Below the pieces are notes generated by a model. The model was not told the origin of the DNA. It saw only the letters and a list, made by a program, of their open reading frames with translations, and did not search any database. Shown here piece by piece: positions 57,589 to 64,000 of a stretch of DNA of 64,000 nucleotides; the stretch's first letter is position 1, and every line of letters starts with the position of its first letter. The position numbers and the translations under genes were made by a program. Source of the DNA: Streptomyces marincola (GTDB taxonomy: Bacteria; Actinomycetota; Actinomycetes; Streptomycetales; Streptomycetaceae); the NCBI RefSeq assembly GCF_020410765.1, contig NZ_CP084541.1, forward strand, positions 3,987,001-4,051,000, in the 5' to 3' direction.

Positions 57589-57936
57589 TCAGGACGCGGG
57601 CTTGACCGGCAGTCCGCCGAGCAGCCCGGCGGCGATCGCGCCCGGCAGCTCGCGCGCCGAAGCCCCCTCGGTGAGCGGTCCCGTGACGATCCCGGTGCTG
57701 ACCGGCTGGAAGTCGGCGACCTGCGTCTCGACCGTGTTGGCCAGCGGGTCCGTCGTGGTGTCGGCGAGCGGGTGGAGCTGGAGGTCGAGGGCCGGGTCGA
57801 GCGCGGCCTCCGCCGAGCCGAGGACGACGGGCACGACGAGCGGGGCCACGGGGACGGCCGCCGCGCCGCTCGCGGAGGCCAGTACGGCGCCGGCCGACAG
57901 GCCGGCCAGGCCGATGGCGCGGGACAGGTGAGTCAT
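57589..57936 (-). CDS. Small secreted protein
   Basis: This 115-residue protein has a signal peptide, LSRAIGLAGLSAGAVLASASGAAA, with an AxA cleavage site before VPVAPLVVPVV. The mature part (about 90 residues) is rich in Thr, Ala and Leu and has ANTVETQVADFQPVSTGIVTGPL. No family is known to me. It is divergent from menG. Confidence 0.7.
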   Translation of the reverse strand: MTHLSRAIGLAGLSAGAVLASASGAAAVPVAPLVVPVVLGSAEAALDPALDLQLHPLADTTTDPLANTVETQVADFQPVSTGIVTGPLTEGASARELPGAIAAGLLGGLPVKPAS

Positions 57937-58030
57937 GGCACGCACGGTAGTTGACCGGTCGCGCACCGGTCGCGCCGTGCTCCGGCAAGTCCCCCGAACG
58001 GGGCAACGGAGCATCAGGGAGAATGACCGC

Positions 58031-58732
58031 GTGACTCGTGCCTCCCTCGACAAGCAGCCCCGCGAAGTCGCCGCCATGTTCGACGCGGTGGCGGCCCGTT
58101 ACGACCTCACCAACGACGTGCTGGCGCTCGGGCAGAACCGCCGCTGGCGCGCGGAGGTGGTGCGCGCGGTGGGCGCGCGCCCGGGGGAGCGGGTCCTCGA
58201 CCTGGCGGCGGGCACGGGCACCTCGTCCCGGCCGTTCGCGGAACGCGGCGCCTTCACGGTGCCGTGCGACTTCTCGCTCGGCATGCTGGCCGCGGGGAAG
58301 CGGCGGGTGCCGTGGCTGCCGTTCACGGCCGGGGACGCGACCCGACTGCCGTTCCGCGACGGCGCGTTCGACGCGGTGACCATCTCCTTCGGCCTGCGCA
58401 ACGTCCAGGACACCGAGGGCGCGCTGCGCGAGCTGCTGCGGGTGACGGCGCCCGGCGGGCGCCTGGTGGTCTGCGAGTTCAGCCACCCCACGTGGGCGCC
58501 GTTCCGCACCGTCTACAGCGAGTACCTGATGCGCGCGCTGCCCGCGCTGGCGACGCGCGTCTCCAGCAGCCCCGACGCCTACGTGTACCTCGCCGAGTCC
58601 ATCCGCGCCTGGCCCGACCAGGCCGCGCTCGCCGAGCTGCTGATCGGCGCGGGCTGGTCGCGCGTGGCCTGGCGCGACCTGACGGGCGGCGTCGTCGCCC
58701 TGCACCGGGGCGTCAGGCCGCACGACGCATAG
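58031..58732 (+). CDS. menG: MenG/UbiE demethylmenaquinone methyltransferase
   Basis: This 233-residue SAM methyltransferase has VAARYDLTNDVLALGQNRRW, VLDLAAGTGTSSRP (motif I), CDFSLGMLAAGK and AVTISFGLRNVQD (UbiE signature GLRN). It methylates demethylmenaquinone, the last step of menaquinone synthesis. The GTG at 58031 is the family start. It lies upstream of the geranylgeranyl-reductase-like gene. Confidence 0.95.
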   Translation: MTRASLDKQPREVAAMFDAVAARYDLTNDVLALGQNRRWRAEVVRAVGARPGERVLDLAAGTGTSSRPFAERGAFTVPCDFSLGMLAAGKRRVPWLPFTAGDATRLPFRDGAFDAVTISFGLRNVQDTEGALRELLRVTAPGGRLVVCEFSHPTWAPFRTVYSEYLMRALPALATRVSSSPDAYVYLAESIRAWPDQAALAELLIGAGWSRVAWRDLTGGVVALHRGVRPHDA

Positions 58733-58776
58733 ACTTCCCGCGACCCTGACACGTCCTTTCGAATGGGAGAGCCAAC

Positions 58777-60045
58777 GTGGCCGAGACCGCTGATGTGATC
58801 GTCGTCGGGGCCGGACCGGCCGGTTCCGCGACCGCTTTCCACCTCGCCCAGGCCGGACTTGAGGTGGTGCTGCTGGAGAAGACGGCGTTCCCCCGCGAGA
58901 AGGTGTGCGGCGACGGCCTCACCCCGCGCGCGGTGAAGCAGCTGGTGGCCATGGGCATCGACGTCTCCGAGGAGGCGGGCTGGCTGCGCAACAAGGGCCT
59001 GCGCGTCATCGGCGGCGGGCACAGGCTCCAGCTGGACTGGCCGGAGTTGGCCTCCTACCCGGACTACGGGCTGGTGCGCAGGCGCGACGACTTCGACGAG
59101 CAGCTCGCGCGGGCCGCGCAGAAGGCGGGCGCGCGGCTCTACGAGCGCTGCAACGTCGCGGGGCCGGTGCGGGACGAGCGCACCGGGCGCATCGTCGGGG
59201 TCGAGGCCAAGCTGGGCGCGGAGAAGAAGCCGGTGACGTTCACCGCGCCGGTCGTCGTCGCCGCCGACGGCAACTCCTCGCGGCTCTCGCTCGCGATGGA
59301 CAGGCACAGGGACGCCAGGCGCCCCATGGGCGTCGCGGTGCGCACGTACTTCACGACGCCGCGGCACGACGACGACTACCTGGAGTCCTGGTTCGAGCTG
59401 TGGGACCGCAGGGAGGCCAAGAAGCGCCTGCTGCCCGGCTACGGCTGGATCTTCGGCATGGGCGACGGCACCTCCAACGTGGGCCTCGGCGTGCTGAACA
59501 CCTCGCCCTCGTTCCAGGAGCTGGACTGGCGCGAGGTGCTGCGCACGTGGTGCGAGACGCTGCCGCCCGAGTGGCAGTTCACGCCCGAGCACATGACGGG
59601 CCCGATCCGCGGCGCGGCGCTGCCGATGGCGTTCAACCGCAAGCCGCACTACGCGCGCGGGCTGATGCTGGTGGGCGACTCGGGCGGCCTGGTCAACCCG
59701 TTCAACGGCGAGGGCATCGCCTACGCCATGGAGTCGGGGCGGATCGCGGCCGAGGTCATCAGCCAGGCGCAGGCGCGGCAGACGCCCGCGCAGCGCGAGC
59801 TGGCGCTGCGCGGCTACTCGAAGGTGCTGCGCGACACCTACGGCGGCTACTACACGCTCGGCCGCGCGTTCGTGCAGCTGATCGGCAACCCGACGATCAT
59901 GCGGGTGGCCGCGGAGCGGGGCATGGGCCACCCGGTGCTGATGCGGTTCCTGCTGAAGCTGCTGGCCAACCTGACCGACCCGACCGGCGGCGACGCCATG
60001 GACCGCGTCATCAACGGCCTGACGAAGGTGGCGCCCCGGGCCTGA
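58777..60045 (+). CDS. Geranylgeranyl reductase-family FAD oxidoreductase
   Basis: This 422-residue flavoprotein has VIVVGAGPAGSATAFHLAQ (FAD motif), FPREKVCGDGLTPRAV, VVVAADGNSSRLSL and GLMLVGDSGGLVNPFNGEGIAYAMESG. Bacterial members such as MenJ reduce one isoprenyl double bond of menaquinone. The neighbours menG and nuo fit that role here. It starts with GTG after GGGAGAGCC. A terminator follows. Confidence 0.88.
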   Translation: MAETADVIVVGAGPAGSATAFHLAQAGLEVVLLEKTAFPREKVCGDGLTPRAVKQLVAMGIDVSEEAGWLRNKGLRVIGGGHRLQLDWPELASYPDYGLVRRRDDFDEQLARAAQKAGARLYERCNVAGPVRDERTGRIVGVEAKLGAEKKPVTFTAPVVVAADGNSSRLSLAMDRHRDARRPMGVAVRTYFTTPRHDDDYLESWFELWDRREAKKRLLPGYGWIFGMGDGTSNVGLGVLNTSPSFQELDWREVLRTWCETLPPEWQFTPEHMTGPIRGAALPMAFNRKPHYARGLMLVGDSGGLVNPFNGEGIAYAMESGRIAAEVISQAQARQTPAQRELALRGYSKVLRDTYGGYYTLGRAFVQLIGNPTIMRVAAERGMGHPVLMRFLLKLLANLTDPTGGDAMDRVINGLTKVAPRA

Positions 60046-60090
60046 GGGCCCGGCCGGAACGGGACCGGGACCGGGAACGGAAGACGGGAA

Positions 60091-60131
60091 CGCGCGGGAA
60101 CGGCCGTGGGCGGCACGGCCGTTCCCGCGCG
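60091..60131. terminator. 18-bp perfect terminator hairpin
   Basis: cgcgcgggaacggccgtg (60091-60108) pairs perfectly with cacggccgttcccgcgcg (60114-60131) around a 5-nt loop, between convergent genes. Confidence 0.85.
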
Positions 60132-60152
60132 GACACGCGGTGCGGGGGATGT

Positions 60153-61007
60153 CTACAGGACGCGCACGGCGCCGGTCGGCATGTCCCAGTCGAGGCTGTG
60201 CTCGGCCACGCCGGTCGACGGGTTCTGGGCGCCGATGAACGTGCCGCCGCCGGTGTAGATGGCCACGTGGTAGGCGCTGCCCGCGCTGCCCCAGTAGAGG
60301 ATGTCGCCGGCCTGGAGCGCGTCGAGGGACACCTGGGTGCCCGCGACGGACTGGTCGCCCGAGACGCGCGGCAGCGAGATGCCGGCCTGCGCGTAGGCGG
60401 CCTGGACCAGTCCGGAGCAGTCCCAGGCGTTGGGGCCCGTGGAGCCCATCGAGTAGCCGTCGCCGAGCTGGGCGCGGGCGAAGTCCACGATGCTGTTGCC
60501 GCTGCTCCCGCTGCCGCCACCGCCGGTCGCGGGCTGCTCGGGGGCGGCGGCGAGGGTCTGGGGCTCGGAGAGCGTCTCGACCTGTGCCTCGGCCTGCGCC
60601 CTGGCCTGTGCCTCGGCCTCGGCCTGTGCGGCTTCCTGGGCGCGGCGTTCGGCCTCTTCCGCGGCGCGGCGCTCGGCCTCCTCGGCCGCCGCGCGGCGCT
60701 CGGCGGCGGCCTGCCGGGCCTGGGCCTCGGCGCGTTCCTGGGCGCGCTGCCAGTTGTCCTGCGTCTCGGCCTCGGCCGCGTAGGCCTGCGTGGCCTGGGC
60801 GGCGCGGTTGGCGTGGGCCAGGGCACCGTCGAGCACCGGGAGCTGCCCGGTGGCCTCGGCCGGCTTCTCGGTGGCGGACGCGGGGGTGGTGGCGCCGGTG
60901 ACGGCCACGGTGCCCACGACGCCCGAGAGGACGCCGCCACGTATGAGGCTGGTGGTGCGGGAGGCACGCGGTTTCCGGTGCCGGCCCTGATAACGGATTG
61001 GGGACAT
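60153..61007 (-). CDS. NlpC/P60 cell-wall hydrolase
   Basis: This 284-residue secreted protein has a basic N-terminus and membrane signal (GGVLSGVVGTVAVTGATTPASA), a long Ala/Glu/Arg coiled coil (residues about 70-145), and a C-terminal NlpC/P60 domain with AWDCSGLVQAAYAQAG (catalytic Cys in DCSG) and GSAYHVAIYTGGG (catalytic His). It should cleave peptidoglycan peptides, typically D-Glu-meso-DAP. It is alone, in front of the TauE/SafE gene. Confidence 0.93.
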   Translation of the reverse strand: MSPIRYQGRHRKPRASRTTSLIRGGVLSGVVGTVAVTGATTPASATEKPAEATGQLPVLDGALAHANRAAQATQAYAAEAETQDNWQRAQERAEAQARQAAAERRAAAEEAERRAAEEAERRAQEAAQAEAEAQARAQAEAQVETLSEPQTLAAAPEQPATGGGGSGSSGNSIVDFARAQLGDGYSMGSTGPNAWDCSGLVQAAYAQAGISLPRVSGDQSVAGTQVSLDALQAGDILYWGSAGSAYHVAIYTGGGTFIGAQNPSTGVAEHSLDWDMPTGAVRVL

Positions 61008-61268
61008 GGGGATAACGGCTATCAGCAGCCGGTGGTGAATCTCAATCCTCGTGTGTTAGGCCACAGTGGGCGTGTACGCGACGAGCTGGCGAGCCGTTTG
61101 TCCAACTTCGCCCGGAACGCCGCTTCTCCGTGCCGCCGGGGGCAGGCTGTCGGCTTGGTGCCGTGCCCTGCATGTTGTCCGGTTTGTCCGCCCGAAAGGT
61201 CGGTCTAGCACGGGACGGGCGACGCCACAATGCTCCGATTCCGTTGCCCGGTCATCCCGTGGCGTATG

Positions 61269-62066
61269 TCACGTTCCCCACTGTTCCCACGCGAGGCGCG
61301 CCACGAGCGCGGCCACCACGACGAGCAGCACCACCCGGACGAAGCCGCTGCCGCGCCGCAGCGCCATCCGGGCGCCGGCCCAGCTGCCGATCATGTTGAA
61401 CAGCGCCATGCCGGCGGCCAGGCGCCACAGGACCGTGCCGTTCGCCGTGAAGACCACCAGGGCGCCGAGGTTTGTGCCGACGTTCACGACCTTCGCGGTG
61501 GCGGTCGCGGTCAGCAGGTTCATGTGCAGCAGCGCGACGAGCCCTATGACGAGGAAGGTGCCCGTGCCGGGGCCGAGGATGCCGTCGTAGAAGCCGATGC
61601 CGAGGCCGATCACGAGCAGGGCGACCGCGGCCCGCCGGCGCGTGGGAACGCGGTCGGTCGCCAGGGTGCCGAACTGCGGGCGCAGCACCACGAACGCGGC
61701 CACCGCGAGCAGCATCACCATGATCAGCGGTTGCAGGATTCGCTTGTCCACCGCGGATGCAAACAGTGCGCCGCCGCCCGCGGCGGCCAGTGCGACCGCG
61801 CCGAGCCGCAGTGCGAGCCGCACGTCCACGGGCGCCTTACGCGCGTAGGTGACCGCCGCGATCGAGGTTCCGGTGACCGCGACCGCCTTGTTGGTGCCGA
61901 GCGCGTAGGTGGGTGACAGGTCGGGGAGGCCGATGAGCAGGGCGGGGAGCTGGAGCAGGCCGCCGCCGCCGACGACCGCGTCGATCCAGCCCGCGAGGAG
62001 TGCCGCCGTGCACAGCAGGACGGCCACGGTGAACGTTATGTCTGCCACCGGACGAACCCATACCAC
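61269..62066 (-). CDS. TauE/SafE-family sulfite/organosulfonate permease
   Basis: This 265-residue protein has eight or so helices (for example AVLLCTAALLAGWIDAVVG, ALAAAGGGALFA, LIMVMLLAVAAFVVL and MIGSWAGARMAL). AGWIDAVVGGGGLLQLPAL is the duplicated TauE motif (DavvGGGG). It exports sulfite or sulfoacetate or imports a sulfur anion, and fits the sulfur emphasis of the window. It is divergent from the nuo promoter region. Confidence 0.9.
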   Translation of the reverse strand: MVWVRPVADITFTVAVLLCTAALLAGWIDAVVGGGGLLQLPALLIGLPDLSPTYALGTNKAVAVTGTSIAAVTYARKAPVDVRLALRLGAVALAAAGGGALFASAVDKRILQPLIMVMLLAVAAFVVLRPQFGTLATDRVPTRRRAAVALLVIGLGIGFYDGILGPGTGTFLVIGLVALLHMNLLTATATAKVVNVGTNLGALVVFTANGTVLWRLAAGMALFNMIGSWAGARMALRRGSGFVRVVLLVVVAALVARLAWEQWGT

Positions 62067-62381
62067 CAGGCGGTCCCTTATGCGAATTTGCTCTCGCGGC
62101 CCTGCGGTGGTAAGCGACGCGCCCGTCGAGGCGCTTGCGGCGGGCCGGAATTGGCGCTTCGTGAGGGATCGGGCACGATGAGCGATACGTCCCGGCTCGG
62201 GCGGGCCTGACGGCCCTTGGCCGCCTTGGTCGGGTGGGAGAGATCACAAGATTGTTAGGTGACCCCGTGTCGAAGGTCACAGGCTTCGCAGCATAGGATG
62301 CGGGGCAGCCTTGTGAACTGACTCACATAGCGATGATCACAGTGGTAAGCAGTCGCCGACGACTGGAAGGAGCGGGGTGCG
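62067..62381 (+). promoter_or_regulatory. nuo promoter region with Rex-type operator
   Basis: TAGGAT (62294-62299) is the best -10; no clear -35 precedes it. TGTGA-actgac-TCACA (62312-62327), flanked by T and T, matches the Rex operator TGTGAACnnnTTCACA. S. coelicolor Rex represses nuo when NADH is low. An extra GTGACC/GGTCAC pair lies at about 62259-62280. A start downstream of +1 would leave a leader of about 75 nt. Confidence 0.65.
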
Positions 62382-62741
62382 GTGAACGCCTATGTCCCCA
62401 TCCTCGTGCTGGCAGCCCTCGGGGCCGCCTTCGCCGTCTTCTCCGTGGTCGTGGGGGCGGTGGTCGGCCCCAAGCGCTACAACCGGGCGAAGCTCTCCGC
62501 GTACGAGTGCGGCGTCGAACCGACCCCGCAGCCGGCCGGTGGTGGGCGTTTCCCCGTCAAGTACTACCTGACGGCCATGCTGTTCATCATCTTCGACATC
62601 GAGATCGTCTTCCTCTATCCCTGGGCGGTCCAGTTCGACGCCCTCGGGATGTTCGGTCTTGTGCAGATGCTGATCTTTGTCGCCCTCATCGGCGTCGCCT
62701 ACGCCTACGACTGGCGCCGAGGAGGACTCGAATGGGACTGA
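62382..62741 (+). CDS. nuoA: NuoA, NADH-quinone oxidoreductase subunit A
   Basis: This 119-residue protein has three membrane helices (LVLAALGAAFAVFSVVVGAVV, YLTAMLFIIFDIEIVFLYPW and MLIFVALIGVAYAYDW) and the YECGVEP loop whose Cys is conserved in NuoA/ND3. It sits at the quinone-binding junction of complex I. The GTG at 62382 follows GGAGCGGGGTGCG. It is the first gene of the nuo operon. Confidence 0.98.
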   Translation: MNAYVPILVLAALGAAFAVFSVVVGAVVGPKRYNRAKLSAYECGVEPTPQPAGGGRFPVKYYLTAMLFIIFDIEIVFLYPWAVQFDALGMFGLVQMLIFVALIGVAYAYDWRRGGLEWD

Positions 62742-62779
62742 CGAGCGACTGACATGCGACTGAGAGGAAGGCTCTCCTG

Positions 62780-63334
62780 ATGGGTCTCGAAGAGAAGCTC
62801 CCCAGCGGATTTCTGCTCTCCACGGTCGAGAACCTGGCGTCGCTCGCCAGGAAGTCGTCCGTGTTCCCCGCGACGTTCGGCCTCGCCTGCTGCGCCATCG
62901 AGATGATGACCACCGGCGCCGGCCGCTACGACCTCGCGCGGTTCGGCATGGAAGTCTTCCGCGGCTCGCCGCGCCAGGCCGACCTGATGATCGTCGCCGG
63001 CCGCGTCAGCCAGAAGATGGCGCCCGTCCTCCGGCAGGTCTACGACCAGATGCCCAACCCCAAGTGGGTCATCTCCATGGGCGTCTGCGCCTCATCGGGC
63101 GGCATGTTCAACAACTACGCCATCGTGCAGGGCGTCGATCACATCGTCCCCGTCGACATCTACCTGCCCGGCTGCCCGCCGCGCCCGGAGATGCTGATGG
63201 ACGCGATCATCAAGCTGCACGAGAAGATCCGCGGCGAAAAGCTCGGGGTCAACCGCGAAGAGGCGGCGCGCGAGGCGGAGGCGGCGGCCCGCACGGCGCT
63301 GCCGACGATCGAGATGAAGGGGCTCCTGCGATGA
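62780..63334 (+). CDS. nuoB: NuoB, NADH-quinone oxidoreductase subunit B
   Basis: This 184-residue protein carries the N2 cluster ligands: FGLACCAIEMM (adjacent Cys), MGVCASSGG and LPGCPPRPEMLM. It passes electrons from the peripheral arm to menaquinone. The ATG at 62780 follows a strong GAGAGGAAGG. It lies 38 bp after nuoA. Confidence 0.98.
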   Translation: MGLEEKLPSGFLLSTVENLASLARKSSVFPATFGLACCAIEMMTTGAGRYDLARFGMEVFRGSPRQADLMIVAGRVSQKMAPVLRQVYDQMPNPKWVISMGVCASSGGMFNNYAIVQGVDHIVPVDIYLPGCPPRPEMLMDAIIKLHEKIRGEKLGVNREEAAREAEAAARTALPTIEMKGLLR

Positions 63335-63374
63335 GGTGCGCCCGGCGCGCGGCCGAGGACGAAGGGGTGCTGCC

Positions 63375-64000
63375 GTGAGCGGCGACGAGCAGGTGAACGG
63401 GAACACAAGCACAAGCGGCCCGCCGGCGCAGCGCACGCACTCGGGCGAGCCCATCGCGCGCCGGCGCGGGATGTTCGGCGCCAACAACGGTGGCGACACC
63501 TCCGGGTACGGCGGCCTTGAGCGGACCGTGCGCATGCCGGGGGCCACGTCCCGGCCGTACGGCGGCTACTTCGACGAGGTCGCGGACGAACTCGAAGGCG
63601 CCCTGGAGGAACAGGGCCTCGACCCCGGCCTCGCGATCGAGCGGACCGTCGTCGACCGCGACGAGCTGACGTTCCACATCGCGCGCGAGCACCTGCCCCG
63701 GGTGGCGCGCACGCTGCGCGACGACCCGGCCCTGCGCTTCGAGCTGTGCCTCGGCGTCAGCGGCGTGCACAACCCGCAGGACACCGGCCGCGAACTGCAC
63801 GCCGTCTACCACCTGAGGTCGCTGACGCACGGCCGGATGATCCGCCTTGAGGTCGGCGTCCCGGACAGCGACCCGCACGTGCCCACCCTCGTCGAGGTCT
63901 ACCCGACCAACGACTGGCACGAGCGCGAGGCCTACGACTTCTTCGGCCTCGTCTTCGACGGCCACCCCGCGCTGACCCGGATCATGATGCCCGACGACTG
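63375..64000 (+). CDS. nuoC: NuoC, NADH-quinone oxidoreductase subunit C (3' partial)
   Basis: The frame from GTG 63375 runs open to the window edge (208 codons). The N-terminal 60 residues are Gly/Ser-rich; then the NuoC 30-kDa-subunit core follows with VVDRDELTFHIARE, LGVSGVHNP, YHLRSLTHGRMIRLEVGVP and the signature WHEREAYDFFGLVFDGHP (family ERE.yD.fGi.f..Hp). It lies 40 bp after nuoB. The long N-terminal extension is common in actinobacterial NuoC. Confidence 0.95.
   Translation, partial: MSGDEQVNGNTSTSGPPAQRTHSGEPIARRRGMFGANNGGDTSGYGGLERTVRMPGATSRPYGGYFDEVADELEGALEEQGLDPGLAIERTVVDRDELTFHIAREHLPRVARTLRDDPALRFELCLGVSGVHNPQDTGRELHAVYHLRSLTHGRMIRLEVGVPDSDPHVPTLVEVYPTNDWHEREAYDFFGLVFDGHPALTRIMMPDD

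Noticed and set aside
61008..61268. ydaO (c-di-AMP) riboswitch upstream of the NlpC/P60 gene
   Set aside because: Such riboswitches often precede cell-wall hydrolases in Streptomyces, but I could not find the conserved core; a covariance search would decide.

Overview
The window is very GC-rich, codon position 3 is almost always G or C, GTG starts are frequent, and many genes appear to be leaderless. It carries hallmark actinomycete genes: glnR, nur, rsiG, the futalosine menaquinone genes mqnA/C/E, a rhodanese-sseC pair and the start of the nuo operon. Together these point to the core chromosome of a Streptomyces or a close relative in the Streptomycetaceae. No rRNA, tRNA, transposase, integrase or CRISPR array was seen. 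From memory of S. coelicolor gene order, roughly 17-35 kb resembles the rsiG/nur/glnR neighbourhood plus a conjugation-like cluster. Roughly 38-64 kb resembles the mqn-nuo region. The join lies near 35.5-38 kb.

Layout. 0-5.5 kb: an acetyltransferase fragment, an FAD monooxygenase, a glutamine-synthetase-like plus amidohydrolase pair, and an ankyrin protein. 5.6-11.5 kb: a histidine kinase and a LuxR-type response regulator separated by a small HTH protein and a serine hydrolase, then an MMPL exporter. 11.4-14.6 kb: a GntR-HAD-phosphotransferase operon divergent from a small membrane protein. 14.6-19.6 kb: eis-like, asparaginase, rsiG (c-di-GMP-responsive anti-sigma WhiG), dtd, ygfZ and nur. 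19.9-26.7 kb: an SDR, an Abi-like protein, a nitrobindin-like protein with a 33-aa membrane peptide, a 27-aa zinc ribbon, DsrE, sseC and cysA2 behind a Cys-containing leader peptide, an LmeA-like protein, and a membrane protein with a MoaD-like sulfur carrier. 27-29 kb: glnR and a LacI regulator. 29-35.5 kb: a five-gene type IV secretion-like operon without a relaxase. 35.6-42 kb: GNAT, STAS, an ECF sigma factor, a SecD-P1-like protein, a Ser/Thr kinase fused to TerD, an Fpg-type glycosylase and a lipoprotein. 42-64 kb: ubiX, an Lrp regulator, mqnE, a second Cys-containing leader peptide before a DAACS symporter, acyl-CoA synthetase, cold-shock protein, mqnA with a coupled Ser/Thr kinase, mqnC, menG, a geranylgeranyl-reductase-type oxidoreductase, an NlpC/P60 hydrolase, a TauE/SafE permease, and nuoA-B-C behind a Rex-type operator.

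How it fits together. The right half concentrates menaquinone synthesis (mqnE, mqnA, mqnC, menG, probable quinone reductase, flavin prenyltransferase) beside complex I, the main user of that quinone. The middle holds sulfur-relay proteins (rhodanese, DUF1416, DsrE, MoaD-like) and two short leader ORFs with near-identical leaderless promoters. The second leader predicts that the nearby DAACS transporter imports cystine. Global regulators of nitrogen (GlnR), nickel (Nur) and development (RsiG) lie in the same area.

The most unusual items are the TerD-kinase fusion, the MoaD-like carrier whose GG is followed by Ala-Leu, the relaxase-free type IV-like operon with a coupling-protein-like member lacking Walker motifs, and a 19-bp palindrome between rsiG and dtd. 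Functional calls rest on motifs and family knowledge; no database search was possible.
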